38,119 bases of DNA from NCBI RefSeq assembly GCF_002976435.1, contig NZ_PUGF01000036.1, positions 1 to 38,119 on the forward strand, in the 5' to 3' direction. Below the pieces are notes generated by a model. That model did no database searches, was not told the DNA's origin, and saw nothing but the letters and a program-made list of their open reading frames with translations. This DNA comes from Solimicrobium silvestre (GTDB taxonomy: Bacteria > Pseudomonadota > Gammaproteobacteria > Burkholderiales > Burkholderiaceae_D). The translations under genes were made by a program, and so were the position numbers. Numbering within the stretch: position 1 is the first letter of the stretch; each line of letters opens with the position of its first letter. Shown in pieces: positions 1 to 7,497 of the stretch.

Positions 1-81
1 CTCTTCGGTCACATAATCATCCAGCACCTCCGGCAGCAGCGTGCTTTGGGTGCGGTGCTCTCCTTGGATAAATCGCTTCAT
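1..81 (-). CDS. IS1182-family transposase, N-terminal fragment
   Basis: The 27 visible codons start MKRFIQGEHRTQSTLLPEVL, the typical opening of IS1182/IS4-like DDE transposases, which cut and paste their own element. The ATG at 79-81 is preceded by AAGGAG at a good spacing, so the start is well supported. The rest of the gene, including the catalytic DDE residues, lies beyond the left edge. The C-terminus of the same kind of protein enters from the right edge at 37965-38119 in the same orientation. The two pieces may be two IS copies, or one copy if the molecule is circular. Confidence 0.8.
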   Translation of the reverse strand, partial: MKRFIQGEHRTQSTLLPEVLDDYVTEE

Positions 82-204
82 CAACGCTCCTTAACGTGGA
101 TTCGACTTTTTATATAACGCTTGAGAGATATTTCTGTTTACCTCGTTGACAGATTTTTTGAATTATTTTTTATTGCTTTTTAGGGTGCGTTTTTACACAG
201 CCTC
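1..204 (-). mobile_element. IS1182-type insertion sequence, 5' part (runs off the left edge)
   Basis: This is the 5' end of an insertion sequence whose transposase gene reads leftwards out of the window. The outer terminal repeat is at 189-204; read on the minus strand it is GAGGCTGTGTAAAAAC, and it nearly matches GAGGCCGTGTAAAAAC at 37775-37790 beside the other transposase fragment. About 107 bases separate the terminal repeat from the transposase ATG at 79-81. The AT-rich leader holds an AAGGAG ribosome binding site. The family call rests on the first 27 transposase residues and the terminal repeat style; the target duplication cannot be judged. Confidence 0.8.
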
Positions 205-226
205 TGCCGCCTCGCGACACTGGCCT

Positions 227-778
227 TCACCTGGCGCGAACAAAATATTTGATCCGCAATTTTGATCGGACAACAATCAGAACTACGCATAATACAATGG
301 CTGGCAACCAGACCCAGATAAATTCAGACTGGATCACTTGCAATCCACGGTCACTAAATATTCGCCGCAGGCTAAGAGGTGAGACTTCAATAACCTGCCA
401 ATAGGAAAAAAAGCGCTCTGTTGAGAATGGCCACAACAATGCCACCCCTTTTCCACCATTCGTAAATGTATCCAATATCCCATGTGACGCAGTGCTAATT
501 GCAACAAACAAAAATGTTTTCAAGGGAGTCGATTTCAAACGACTGGAAAATAACATCAAAAGGCAAGCTGCCAATAGTGCGAATGCTAATGAATGGCTAG
601 CACCTCGATGCCCAAATTCGTCGGCATACGCTACATTAAATCGAAACGCTAATACATCAATGTCGGGAAACATTGAAGCAAAGACTCCAGCTACTAAAAG
701 CCGTCTAGATATTACTCGGTCGCCCAAGCCAATTCCAATTGCGATAGGTACAGCCGCGTGAGTTAAGATTGTTGGCAT
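227..778 (-). CDS. YdjM/DUF457-like membrane-bound metal-dependent hydrolase
   Basis: A 183-residue membrane protein of the LexA-binding, inner-membrane-associated putative hydrolase family (PF04307 type). Family hallmarks are visible: an N-terminal MPTILTHAAVP with its histidine, an FPDID acidic motif near residue 38, HRGASHS around 57-63, and SHGILDTFTNGG around 98-109. These His/Asp residues are thought to bind a metal. There are about four hydrophobic segments, and the C-terminus is short and basic. The natural substrate of this family is unknown. It is the first of four accessory genes that all point towards the IS at the left edge, and its stop codon lies only about 22 bases from the IS terminal repeat. 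No strong ribosome binding site is seen before the ATG. Confidence 0.8.
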   Translation of the reverse strand: MPTILTHAAVPIAIGIGLGDRVISRRLLVAGVFASMFPDIDVLAFRFNVAYADEFGHRGASHSLAFALLAACLLMLFSSRLKSTPLKTFLFVAISTASHGILDTFTNGGKGVALLWPFSTERFFSYWQVIEVSPLSLRRIFSDRGLQVIQSEFIWVWLPAIVLCVVLIVVRSKLRIKYFVRAR

Positions 779-861
779 AGATTAATTTCTGGCGAATTCC
801 TATTTTCTAAAATCTGTCTGGTCAGTGCCGAGCGCCGTCAGTTAGTTTTTATCGTCAAAAT

Positions 862-1494
862 TTAAGATTGCTCTACTATAAAGGAACCTTTTGCATGCCT
901 GTATAAATCCTCAATATTTTGTTTTTCATAGATTTTTAAAAGAGACTTTTCTGCCAATGAAATACAGCGGTCTACGATCTCAATTAATTTTAAGCAGTGA
1001 TCAGAGAACTTTAGTGCAATTGATTTGTTTGTCGGATCAAAATTCATATCAAGGGCTTTCACACCGACAATTACTTTTGGTTTGCCAATTGGGTTTAATA
1101 AAATCATTACAGTTGTGGCATTCCTCCCCTTCCCTGCATGAGCAACATGACTATGCCTCAAAACTTCCATTTCTTTATAAATTTCATACTGTTCATTGCC
1201 GAGCTTTTGAATTTGCTGCGGATTTAAATGTATTCCCCTGGATTCTGAGGTAGTGATGCATCTCCCATAAAGAGCAATTCCACTACTAAATAAGTGACGC
1301 ATTGTGGAAGCATCATCCGGGTTCTTCTCATTGTAAAATTGAATTTTTTTAAATGCCTCACTTGCCTCAAGGAGATCAAATTTTATCTGGTTATAAGCCA
1401 AAATTGATTTCGCTTCTTGAGGTTTAACTGGTACAAAAGGATGTTGCATGCCAGATGCATCTCGAAAAACAATTTCAGATCTAGAATGGACCAT
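862..1494 (-). CDS. Hypothetical protein with HEPN-like Rx5H motif (AbiU2-like?)
   Basis: A 210-residue soluble, mostly helical protein that I do not recognise with certainty. Residues 113-119 read RHSHVAH, a good fit to the R-x(4-6)-H signature of HEPN domains. These are helical RNases and nucleotide-binding modules found in toxins and phage-defence proteins such as the AbiU2 family. The helices around 32-60 and 160-205 fit a HEPN bundle, with a beta-like stretch at 126-145. There is no signal peptide or membrane segment. The neighbours are accessory genes on the same strand, and a GC-rich repeat (824-838) lies just downstream. The gene is real by length and codon pattern; the function is a guess from one motif. 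Confidence 0.55.
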   Translation of the reverse strand: MVHSRSEIVFRDASGMQHPFVPVKPQEAKSILAYNQIKFDLLEASEAFKKIQFYNEKNPDDASTMRHLFSSGIALYGRCITTSESRGIHLNPQQIQKLGNEQYEIYKEMEVLRHSHVAHAGKGRNATTVMILLNPIGKPKVIVGVKALDMNFDPTNKSIALKFSDHCLKLIEIVDRCISLAEKSLLKIYEKQNIEDLYRHAKGSFIVEQS

Positions 1495-1567
1495 AATTAG
1501 GTGCCCTCAATCTTTGTCAGGTTTGCGTCCAGTTTGGCCCATCCACGCTAAATTGTTGGAGTAAAAA

Positions 1568-1966
1568 TTAGCGCATAGAGTTAATTATTACGAATACCAA
1601 GAGCAGTATTGCGGCAATTGCGCCAACTTTAAAAGATATTTTTCCGATCTTGACCACAAATTTGAAAATTCGATCCCACGGTGGAGTTACATGATCGGCT
1701 AATCGACTGACCCAGATAATTCCAGGAATGCCCGGGACGGCAGCTATGAAAATATAAAGCAACCCGAATGCGGACACTCCAGCCGCCACCCACGGCAAAA
1801 GAACACTGTTCGGTGTAAATGACAGTACTACTGAAAATAGCCACAGCATAATAAAGCCTACAGCTACACTTACTAACAGAATGGCGATTATAGATTGAAC
1901 GATGATAAACACATGACGAACGCCAGAGTGTTTTTCGCTTTGCGGTCTAACTTCAAGTTCAATCAT
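1568..1966 (-). CDS. Small multi-pass membrane protein, unknown function
   Basis: A 132-residue protein with about three hydrophobic segments, near residues 20-47, 55-80 and 105-130, separated by short polar turns. The segment around residues 82-97 (ISRLADHVTPPW-like, with charges) is probably cytoplasmic. No recognised family motif is visible. It begins with an ATG at 1964-1966 that has no strong ribosome binding site. It lies between the HEPN-like gene and the channel gene, all read from the minus strand. Membrane proteins of this size are common among accessory cassettes of unknown role. Confidence 0.6.
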   Translation of the reverse strand: MIELEVRPQSEKHSGVRHVFIIVQSIIAILLVSVAVGFIMLWLFSVVLSFTPNSVLLPWVAAGVSAFGLLYIFIAAVPGIPGIIWVSRLADHVTPPWDRIFKFVVKIGKISFKVGAIAAILLLVFVIINSMR

Positions 1967-2080
1967 ATTCGCCTATTTAAATAATTTTTTCTGCGGTACG
2001 GTAACTCTTCAAATCTATAAATTGCTTATCTCGTTGAAAGACGGCTATGTGCCGTGTACTGCCTGTCGCCTTGCGCCAAT

Positions 2081-3385
2081 TTAATTCCGTTGAAGACGAC
2101 TTCCAACTAACGAAAGGAGTAAACCAAACATTATTAGACCGCAAATAACTTCAAGACATGCCAGTATTTGCCCGAACAGACCCATCGGGTGCAAATCCCC
2201 GTACCCCAACGTACTGAAGGTAATAACGCTGAAATAAATATAATCAAAGAATCTGAACGACTTATCGATTGATTCCACACCAGTTGTAATTAACCCAAAA
2301 CCTGAATACAAGGAGGCAAAAATCATTATGACAAAGAAACAAGTAATACCCCAACGACCAAGACTTTCACTATAGTTTGAAGTAAGTTTCCAAATCAGAT
2401 ATCTCGTAGAGATTCCATATTTGTGCTGTGCGAAAAGTATTTTTCTCTGCCGATCGCTTTTTTCGATCCGAAAATTTGCTGCTTCCTTTGCGTTTCCAAC
2501 TGACTGCAGTTCTAGGTTAAATCCATGAAACGCTTCAGCCATCTGTCTATTTGTCTGCAATTGTGATTGAGGCGTCACGCCAGGATTCAATTGATGATGA
2601 TTGTTGCATCTTGCTAGACTTTTCTCCATTACATCGAATGGATCAATTCTTAGGTCACGTTCATCTTGCGAAAGAGGAAGCGAGTTATTCATCTGATCCT
2701 TATCTAGCGTACCGTAATATCTAATATGAGCGTTCAATGCTCGACGGTATGCATTGAATGCCTGAATGTTCGGAATACCGTCTTCGTAAGCTTTCCCTGC
2801 CCTCCAATAGGAACCAACAGACCACATTTCGTTACCAGCGACTTTTTCAAACTCAATGGCGGCGGCTTCAAAACATAAACCACACAAAAACGACTTGAAC
2901 GCCGACGTGGGTAGAGGGGTGCGATTTTCAGTACAAGTAATAATATTAGACTTAACATTGCCAAATTCTTCCGCAGCTCGATTCCAAGTTGCGCCAGCGG
3001 AAAAGTACTCTGACGAGGCTTGATACTGAAGCGCGGCTCGGTTGTACAGTTCCGCAGCAAGTTGGGGGTTAGGTATCAACCATGAACTAACTATTTTTTG
3101 AGCAGCTCGCTCATAGAAGCGAGCCGATGTTCTACTATCTTGTGCAAGTTCAAAACACGATGCTGCACGAGCTAATATTTTCGATTCTATCAAAATTGAA
3201 TCTACTATTTTGTTAGAGACGCCAACTAATGATTCGTGCAATTCAATATAAGCCTCACCGGCAAGATACCAATTCCCTACAATTTCGAATCCCGCTGCTT
3301 TTTGATAAATAGCATCAATCGGATGAGCTACTTGCAATGGTTCCAATACAAACCAATGACGACTTGAAATTTTTAGACTGGACAC
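2081..3385 (-). CDS. Helical-repeat (TPR/SNAP-like) protein fused to a two-helix K+ channel pore
   Basis: A 434-residue protein with two parts. Residues about 15-300 are soluble helical repeats rich in aromatic and alanine residues (AELYNRAALQY, SAGATWNRAAEEF, FEAAAIEFEKVAG, SVGSYWRAGKAYEDG), resembling TPR or alpha-SNAP helical hairpins. Residues about 343-430 form an Ion_trans_2-type pore: a membrane helix, a pore loop with the potassium selectivity filter TLGYGD at about 392-397, and a last helix ending near the C-terminus. A four-subunit inner-membrane K+ channel gated by a cytoplasmic repeat domain is the natural reading. The start used is a GTG at 3383-3385; the ribosome binding site is weak, so the start is uncertain. 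A hairpin-forming repeat lies just upstream at 3418-3477. Confidence 0.75.
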   Translation of the reverse strand: MSSLKISSRHWFVLEPLQVAHPIDAIYQKAAGFEIVGNWYLAGEAYIELHESLVGVSNKIVDSILIESKILARAASCFELAQDSRTSARFYERAAQKIVSSWLIPNPQLAAELYNRAALQYQASSEYFSAGATWNRAAEEFGNVKSNIITCTENRTPLPTSAFKSFLCGLCFEAAAIEFEKVAGNEMWSVGSYWRAGKAYEDGIPNIQAFNAYRRALNAHIRYYGTLDKDQMNNSLPLSQDERDLRIDPFDVMEKSLARCNNHHQLNPGVTPQSQLQTNRQMAEAFHGFNLELQSVGNAKEAANFRIEKSDRQRKILFAQHKYGISTRYLIWKLTSNYSESLGRWGITCFFVIMIFASLYSGFGLITTGVESIDKSFRFFDYIYFSVITFSTLGYGDLHPMGLFGQILACLEVICGLIMFGLLLSLVGSRLQRN

Positions 3386-3688
3386 GTTATTGGTACCTAA
3401 AATTATTCAAAACGATTGCAATTAAAAGTCGAACGGCAGCAAAGTGCCGTCTGCCGTCGATTGACTTTGGCTGTTGCGCTGCACAAAATAAAATCAACCG
3501 CTCCCATTCTCAATCATTCTGTTTAACCTTGCAATATCTACACCATAGTTTTTTGATTCTTCCGTTTCGCCATCATTCTGATTCTGGTAACTATTCGTAC
3601 TCACTAAACTCATGAAACCTACCATGCCCAATATTTGATTGATTATTTAAACGACAGTGAACAAGCCAAGCATGAAAAAACCGATCAA
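3386..3688. other. Gene-free gap between accessory block and housekeeping run
   Basis: About 300 bases without a convincing gene. It holds the structured repeat at 3418-3477 and otherwise AT-rich sequence. A weak inverted pair (TTGATTGAT near 3636, ATCAATCAG near 3684) lies downstream of the DoxX-like gene, but no clear terminator with a T run is seen. This is the border between the AT-rich accessory genes on the left and the compact housekeeping operon on the right. Confidence 0.5.
3418..3477. repeat. Structured 60-nt hairpin repeat (attC-like shape)
   Basis: Three nested stems can be drawn: GCAA (3418-3421) with TTGC (3474-3477), AAAGTC (3425-3430) with GACTTT (3463-3468), and ACGGCAG (3433-3439) with CTGCCGT (3451-3457). 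The linkers on the two sides are unequal. The 15-mer GGCAGCAAAGTGCCG (3435-3449) recurs exactly at 37761-37775 beside the right-hand IS. Size and asymmetry recall integron attC sites, but the expected GTTRRRY core boxes are not present, so the nature of the repeat is open. Confidence 0.55.
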
Positions 3689-4078
3689 TCAGCGCTTTTC
3701 CATGATCAGCAGATAAAACAAACACCCCACTACCGCGATGTTTTTTGTGATCGGCCCAAAAGGATGAAACAGAAATTCGGGTAGTTCAAGTGCAATCACC
3801 AGCGAATAAAAAATCACCATCAGCAATTGAGCTTGCCAGATTCTTTTTGATGCAAAAAATGCGGATGCAATCCCCATTGCCAAATCAAACAAACACGCGC
3901 CCATCAACCACATTACCGGCTGATACGTCACGCCAACTTTGCGCAGCCACATCAGCGATTCTGCTTGCGGATAAATAAACCACGAAACGATGGCAGTCCA
4001 TATCCAGATAAAAGCCAAACCAAACCGCACTGCCCAGTAAAGCTGATTTAATTTTTGCTCACGCTGGTACATGCTCAT
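3689..4078 (-). CDS. DoxX-like four-helix membrane protein
   Basis: A 129-residue integral membrane protein with about four hydrophobic helices, at residues 14-34, 52-74, 80-97 and 105-125. It matches the SDR-associated DoxX-like family (PF13781 type). Such proteins are commonly found next to a DUF2269 membrane protein and a Rossmann-fold oxidoreductase, which is exactly the arrangement here. The biochemical role is unknown; a membrane partner of the reductase is plausible. It is the last gene of the long minus-strand run, starting 10 bases after the DUF2269 stop, so it is almost certainly co-transcribed. A second in-frame ATG (residue 3) could also serve as start. Confidence 0.75.
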   Translation of the reverse strand: MSMYQREQKLNQLYWAVRFGLAFIWIWTAIVSWFIYPQAESLMWLRKVGVTYQPVMWLMGACLFDLAMGIASAFFASKRIWQAQLLMVIFYSLVIALELPEFLFHPFGPITKNIAVVGCLFYLLIMEKR

Positions 4079-4088
4079 AGATATGCAT

Positions 4089-4559
4089 TCATACCGCAGG
4101 CTTAAAAACCATTAACCAATACACGGCAATGAGCGCAACAAAAGCCGGAACACCGAGCCAAAACCAACGCTGCGCGTACTGCCAATAACGTGCTGGCAAC
4201 GGTGTATTTTCAGCGTCCGCTGTTCTTGCCAACTCACGCATACGTATCTGCAACCACAACACCGGCAACCAGCAAGCGCCAGCGATTAAATACAAGATGA
4301 TCGCGTAGAAAACCCAACCCGAAAACAGCGGATAACCAGCCATATAAACCAGCCCCAATCCAGTAGCAGGTTGCAGGATAACGGCCGGTGTTGTGAACAG
4401 CCAATCGGCCAAAACAGTACGCTCATTAATGATGCGTATTGCTCGAACATCCCCACTGCGATCTGTTATCCACTTAAAAAATGCAATGCCAATGCCGGTA
4501 CCAAACAAGATAGTGGCACTTAATATGTGCAGCCATTTAAGTACGAGATAACTATTCAT
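4089..4559 (-). CDS. DUF2269 family membrane protein
   Basis: A 156-residue protein with four predicted membrane helices. The opening LVLKWLHILSATILFGTGIG is typical of the DUF2269 family. The conserved His in LKWLHILSA and the Trp-rich C-terminal helix suggest a cofactor or quinone site, but none has been proven. Its ATG overlaps the stop of the upstream reductase gene as ATGA (4556-4559), implying translational coupling, and the DoxX-like gene follows after 10 bases. The conserved trio suggests that the two membrane proteins serve the reductase. Confidence 0.78.
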   Translation of the reverse strand: MNSYLVLKWLHILSATILFGTGIGIAFFKWITDRSGDVRAIRIINERTVLADWLFTTPAVILQPATGLGLVYMAGYPLFSGWVFYAIILYLIAGACWLPVLWLQIRMRELARTADAENTPLPARYWQYAQRWFWLGVPAFVALIAVYWLMVFKPAV

Positions 4560-5656
4560 GCGGGCAATTCCTGTATGTCATAGTTTTGCAAGGCAGCCAA
4601 ATAGTCTTCCACGCTGAGCAAGCCCATGCAGGGCATTGCCCCGTGCGGCAGTTTGTCTCCACGTGATAATTTATGAGCTAGCGCAATGGCTGCGCCGCAA
4701 GGAATGTACGGGCCATGATTTTGTGCTGCGACTAAATGCCAGGTTAATTTGAGCGGCTGTTTATCTAAACCAAGGCCTTCCAGTGCAACGAACATGGCAC
4801 CTTTATCGCTCACAAATGCTTCCATCCATGAGCTGATGGTGTGTAGTGGTTTAACCAGCGACACTAAGCTAGACACTAACCTCAAACGCACCAATTGTGC
4901 ACACAGCCATACAGCAAGATGTCCTAGCGAACTAGCAAAACCAGCTTGAAAAGTAACGGTATGCACGCTTGAATAGCGCTTAGGGAAAAGAACCAAATCA
5001 GGCACATCGCAATTACCTAACAGGCGCGCACCGACCGGACTTGGAAACCGATAACGTCGCAGATCTAACCAGCCACACACGGAACGCCATTGTCCGCCCA
5101 TTAGACGGGAAAATGGTTTGCCACAATAGCCAAACACGCCGCGCATCGTGGCAAGACCCGGCGCACGAGCACCGGAACCGATGCCGTGCTGAATTGAATC
5201 AAGCCGACTAAAGCGAGGCAAGTAACGGTCAACCACTGCCGAAGAAAGTGCTGGCAATGAGCTTGCTCCACTAGTTACAAGCACTTTCCGTCTACAAGCG
5301 GACTCATTCAGCGCATCAATGCCCGCCACAAAATCACGACCATCCGCCAAATCAATGTAATTAGCGCCCGCCTCAATAGCTGCCCGCGCTACGGAATAAT
5401 CCTGACCTTGGAAAGGCCCTGCGGTATGTATCACGGTTTGGATATTTAACTCCATCAGACGCTGGGCAAGCAAAGGAGCATGCGCGTCAATGGCGATTCC
5501 CTGCGCGGGGTTTAAACCAAGTTGCACCGCAAATTGCTGTGCTTTAAGTCCGTCGCGCCCAGCGATGAATAGTTGAATATGTTTATTTGAAGCAAGCGCA
5601 TGACAAATACGCCCGCCAAAAAAACCGTAACCGCCTAAAACTAAAATTGTGTGCAT
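4556..5656 (-). CDS. Saccharopine dehydrogenase-like NAD(P)-binding reductase
   Basis: A 366-residue Rossmann-fold protein. The dinucleotide-binding glycine motif GGYGFFGGRI is at residues 8-17. The TAGPFQGQ motif near 98-105 and the ANYIDLADGRDFV stretch near 117-129 are hallmarks of the saccharopine dehydrogenase NADP-binding family (PF03435 type). A hydrophobic patch near 235-265 suggests membrane association. It is not a true lysine-pathway enzyme by context; members beside DUF2269 and DoxX genes have no assigned substrate. Its stop overlaps the next ATG by four bases, and it begins 8 bases after the esterase gene, so it sits inside one operon. Confidence 0.8.
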   Translation of the reverse strand: MHTILVLGGYGFFGGRICHALASNKHIQLFIAGRDGLKAQQFAVQLGLNPAQGIAIDAHAPLLAQRLMELNIQTVIHTAGPFQGQDYSVARAAIEAGANYIDLADGRDFVAGIDALNESACRRKVLVTSGASSLPALSSAVVDRYLPRFSRLDSIQHGIGSGARAPGLATMRGVFGYCGKPFSRLMGGQWRSVCGWLDLRRYRFPSPVGARLLGNCDVPDLVLFPKRYSSVHTVTFQAGFASSLGHLAVWLCAQLVRLRLVSSLVSLVKPLHTISSWMEAFVSDKGAMFVALEGLGLDKQPLKLTWHLVAAQNHGPYIPCGAAIALAHKLSRGDKLPHGAMPCMGLLSVEDYLAALQNYDIQELPA

Positions 5657-5664
5657 GCGCAGTG

Positions 5665-6513
5665 TTAATGTGGAAGTGATGTTGGGACAGGCCCCAATTC
5701 AGCACGGAAAGCTTTTAAGGCTGCAGGTTCATAAATGGTCAAATGCTTCTCTTCCGGCATTTTCTCGTAGTGCCAGCGAAGTCCTGCTGGTGCGTCTTTA
5801 GCGAGCACTTCTGCAAAGCGTTGGCTGACTTCTGGATTACCGTCACCGCTACTTGTCAGATACAGATGCTTTTTCATGCCGGATTGTGTGTTAAGAATTG
5901 AACCGGCAATTTTGCTTAAATTTTCGTTATTCCATCCTAATGTGGGATCAATGGCGATATAGGTATCGAACAGATCAGGCTCTAACAACAATGTTTCCAT
6001 CACAAATAAACCGGCGAGTGATTCGCCTACGATGGCTGATTCATGTGTAGTGCGATAGCGCGAATTAATGGCAGGCATTAATTCGTCGCGGATGAATTTT
6101 CTGAATGCAGCTGAGCCACCGACTTGCGGTGCAATTTTTTTATCGTTCGCATTTTCCGTCGGGCCGGTCATGTCACGCCTGCGTTGGGTGTTTTCAATTC
6201 CAACCAACAAATACGGACGCATCGTGCCATTACCGACTGAAACCTGAACCAGTCCTGCCACATGCAGAAAATCTTCCGCCATGCCGCCGTCCGGCATATA
6301 CAGCACAGGAACTTTTTCCTGTGTCGATTCGTTCGTCGATTCATAATAGCCCGGTGGAGCGTACACATTAATACGGCGCACCTCACCCAGTATTTTCGAG
6401 GTGACGGTAAAAGTTTCTCCAATAACTAGCGGTTGGATATTATCGGCAGCCATGGCGGTCATTGGCACCATTAGGAAAAAGAACCAACTCATTAACTTGC
6501 TACGTATTACCAT
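5665..6513 (-). CDS. Secreted alpha/beta-hydrolase esterase (putative esterase, Fes/IroE type)
   Basis: A 282-residue protein with an N-terminal signal peptide ending near AMAA (residues 20-23), so it acts in the periplasm or outside. It belongs to the putative esterase family (PF00756), which includes enterochelin esterases and esterase D-like enzymes. The nucleophile elbow GESLAG places the catalytic serine at residue 165. EEKH gives a likely catalytic histidine at 257, and an acidic partner may lie near 224-228. The oxyanion region LYMPDGG (71-77) is also family-like. The substrate is not predictable from sequence. It lies 50 bases after the Lgt-like gene and 8 bases before the reductase gene on the same strand. 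Confidence 0.8.
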   Translation of the reverse strand: MVIRSKLMSWFFFLMVPMTAMAADNIQPLVIGETFTVTSKILGEVRRINVYAPPGYYESTNESTQEKVPVLYMPDGGMAEDFLHVAGLVQVSVGNGTMRPYLLVGIENTQRRRDMTGPTENANDKKIAPQVGGSAAFRKFIRDELMPAINSRYRTTHESAIVGESLAGLFVMETLLLEPDLFDTYIAIDPTLGWNNENLSKIAGSILNTQSGMKKHLYLTSSGDGNPEVSQRFAEVLAKDAPAGLRWHYEKMPEEKHLTIYEPAALKAFRAELGPVPTSLPH

Positions 6514-6563
6514 CGCAAACCGCCTGATTTTAGTTATTAATCTTATGACGAAACTACAGGTAA

Positions 6564-7466
6564 CTAGGTGATCTTTGCTTTACCGGCGCTCAGTGCATCT
6601 ATAGGTAGACGTTTGCTCAACAGCGCAACACCAAGCAACCCAAGAATCATTAGACCAACAGAAATAAACTCGGCCTGTGTCGCATAAATTCCACCGAATT
6701 CAAGCATTGGATTAACGCGAATTTGCTCAATCACAAGCCGTTCAAGACCTGCGAGGAATAAGTAAACCGAAAACAGCCAGCCGAGTTGAAACGGGTGCTT
6801 GCGCAACGCCCAAAGAAGTCCGAAGCAGGCTAGCGCCATAACGGTTTCATAAATAGATGTGGGATACACGCCCGGGGCAGGAATTACAGCGCCGTAAATA
6901 TTATTATCATAGGTTTGCGCCCAAAACCAGCTTGGCAGCCATGTAGGTTTCAACGCCATATTGGCAGCAATTCCCCAATCTCCGTCACCCGATATTTGGC
7001 AGCCGACACGGCCAAGTGCATAGCCGAGCATCATGGCAGGTGCCGCGGCATCCAGCATAGGACGAATCGGTAATTTCCATCGAATTACACTAATCACGCC
7101 CGCCAAGGTACCAAAAATCAAACCACCGAAGATACTTAAGCCCGAGGTAGTAAATATCATTTTCCAGGGATGAGCGAGAAACATGTCGGTATGTTCGAGA
7201 ATATGAAACAGTCGCGCGCCGAAAATACCGGCAAGCATCACAACGGCAATAAAATCGGGAACAATCTCTTGCGGAGGCGTAGCAACGCCACGAACCTGCG
7301 CCACGCCGATTTTGCCAATTGCATGCAGGCGACCCAATTCACGTTTCAAAAAACTAGCTGCCACTAACATTGCCGCAGCGACGCACAGGCCAAACATTGG
7401 TAATGGCAACGGTAAATCGTAACCCGTTAACGCTTTGACTAAATCACTTAGATAGGGAAACGACAT
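6564..7466 (-). CDS. Lgt-family (prolipoprotein diacylglyceryl transferase-like) membrane protein
   Basis: A 300-residue polytopic membrane protein with the Lgt fold: about seven helices, the GR-V-G motif with its conserved arginine (ALGRVGCQISGDGDWG) and the late ERLVIEQIRVNP motif with conserved Arg residues. Canonical Lgt moves diacylglycerol from phosphatidylglycerol to the lipobox cysteine of lipoproteins in the inner membrane. Here the usual FHGG histidine is replaced (SIFGG), and the usual GRIGNFINGE reads GRVGCQISGD. It is therefore a divergent paralogue that may not be the essential lipoprotein enzyme. The gene starts at an ATG with GGAAC before it, 31 bases after tag. Confidence 0.75.
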   Translation of the reverse strand: MSFPYLSDLVKALTGYDLPLPLPMFGLCVAAAMLVAASFLKRELGRLHAIGKIGVAQVRGVATPPQEIVPDFIAVVMLAGIFGARLFHILEHTDMFLAHPWKMIFTTSGLSIFGGLIFGTLAGVISVIRWKLPIRPMLDAAAPAMMLGYALGRVGCQISGDGDWGIAANMALKPTWLPSWFWAQTYDNNIYGAVIPAPGVYPTSIYETVMALACFGLLWALRKHPFQLGWLFSVYLFLAGLERLVIEQIRVNPMLEFGGIYATQAEFISVGLMILGLLGVALLSKRLPIDALSAGKAKIT

Positions 7467-7497
7467 GATGTTCCTTTTGTATTTCTTATTAGGATTA

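Noticed and set aside
820-3477. True integron cassette array with attC sites
   Set aside because: The 7-base GTTRRRY/RYYYAAC pairs could not be found at proper places in any border, and no integrase is present. Kept only as a cassette-like observation.
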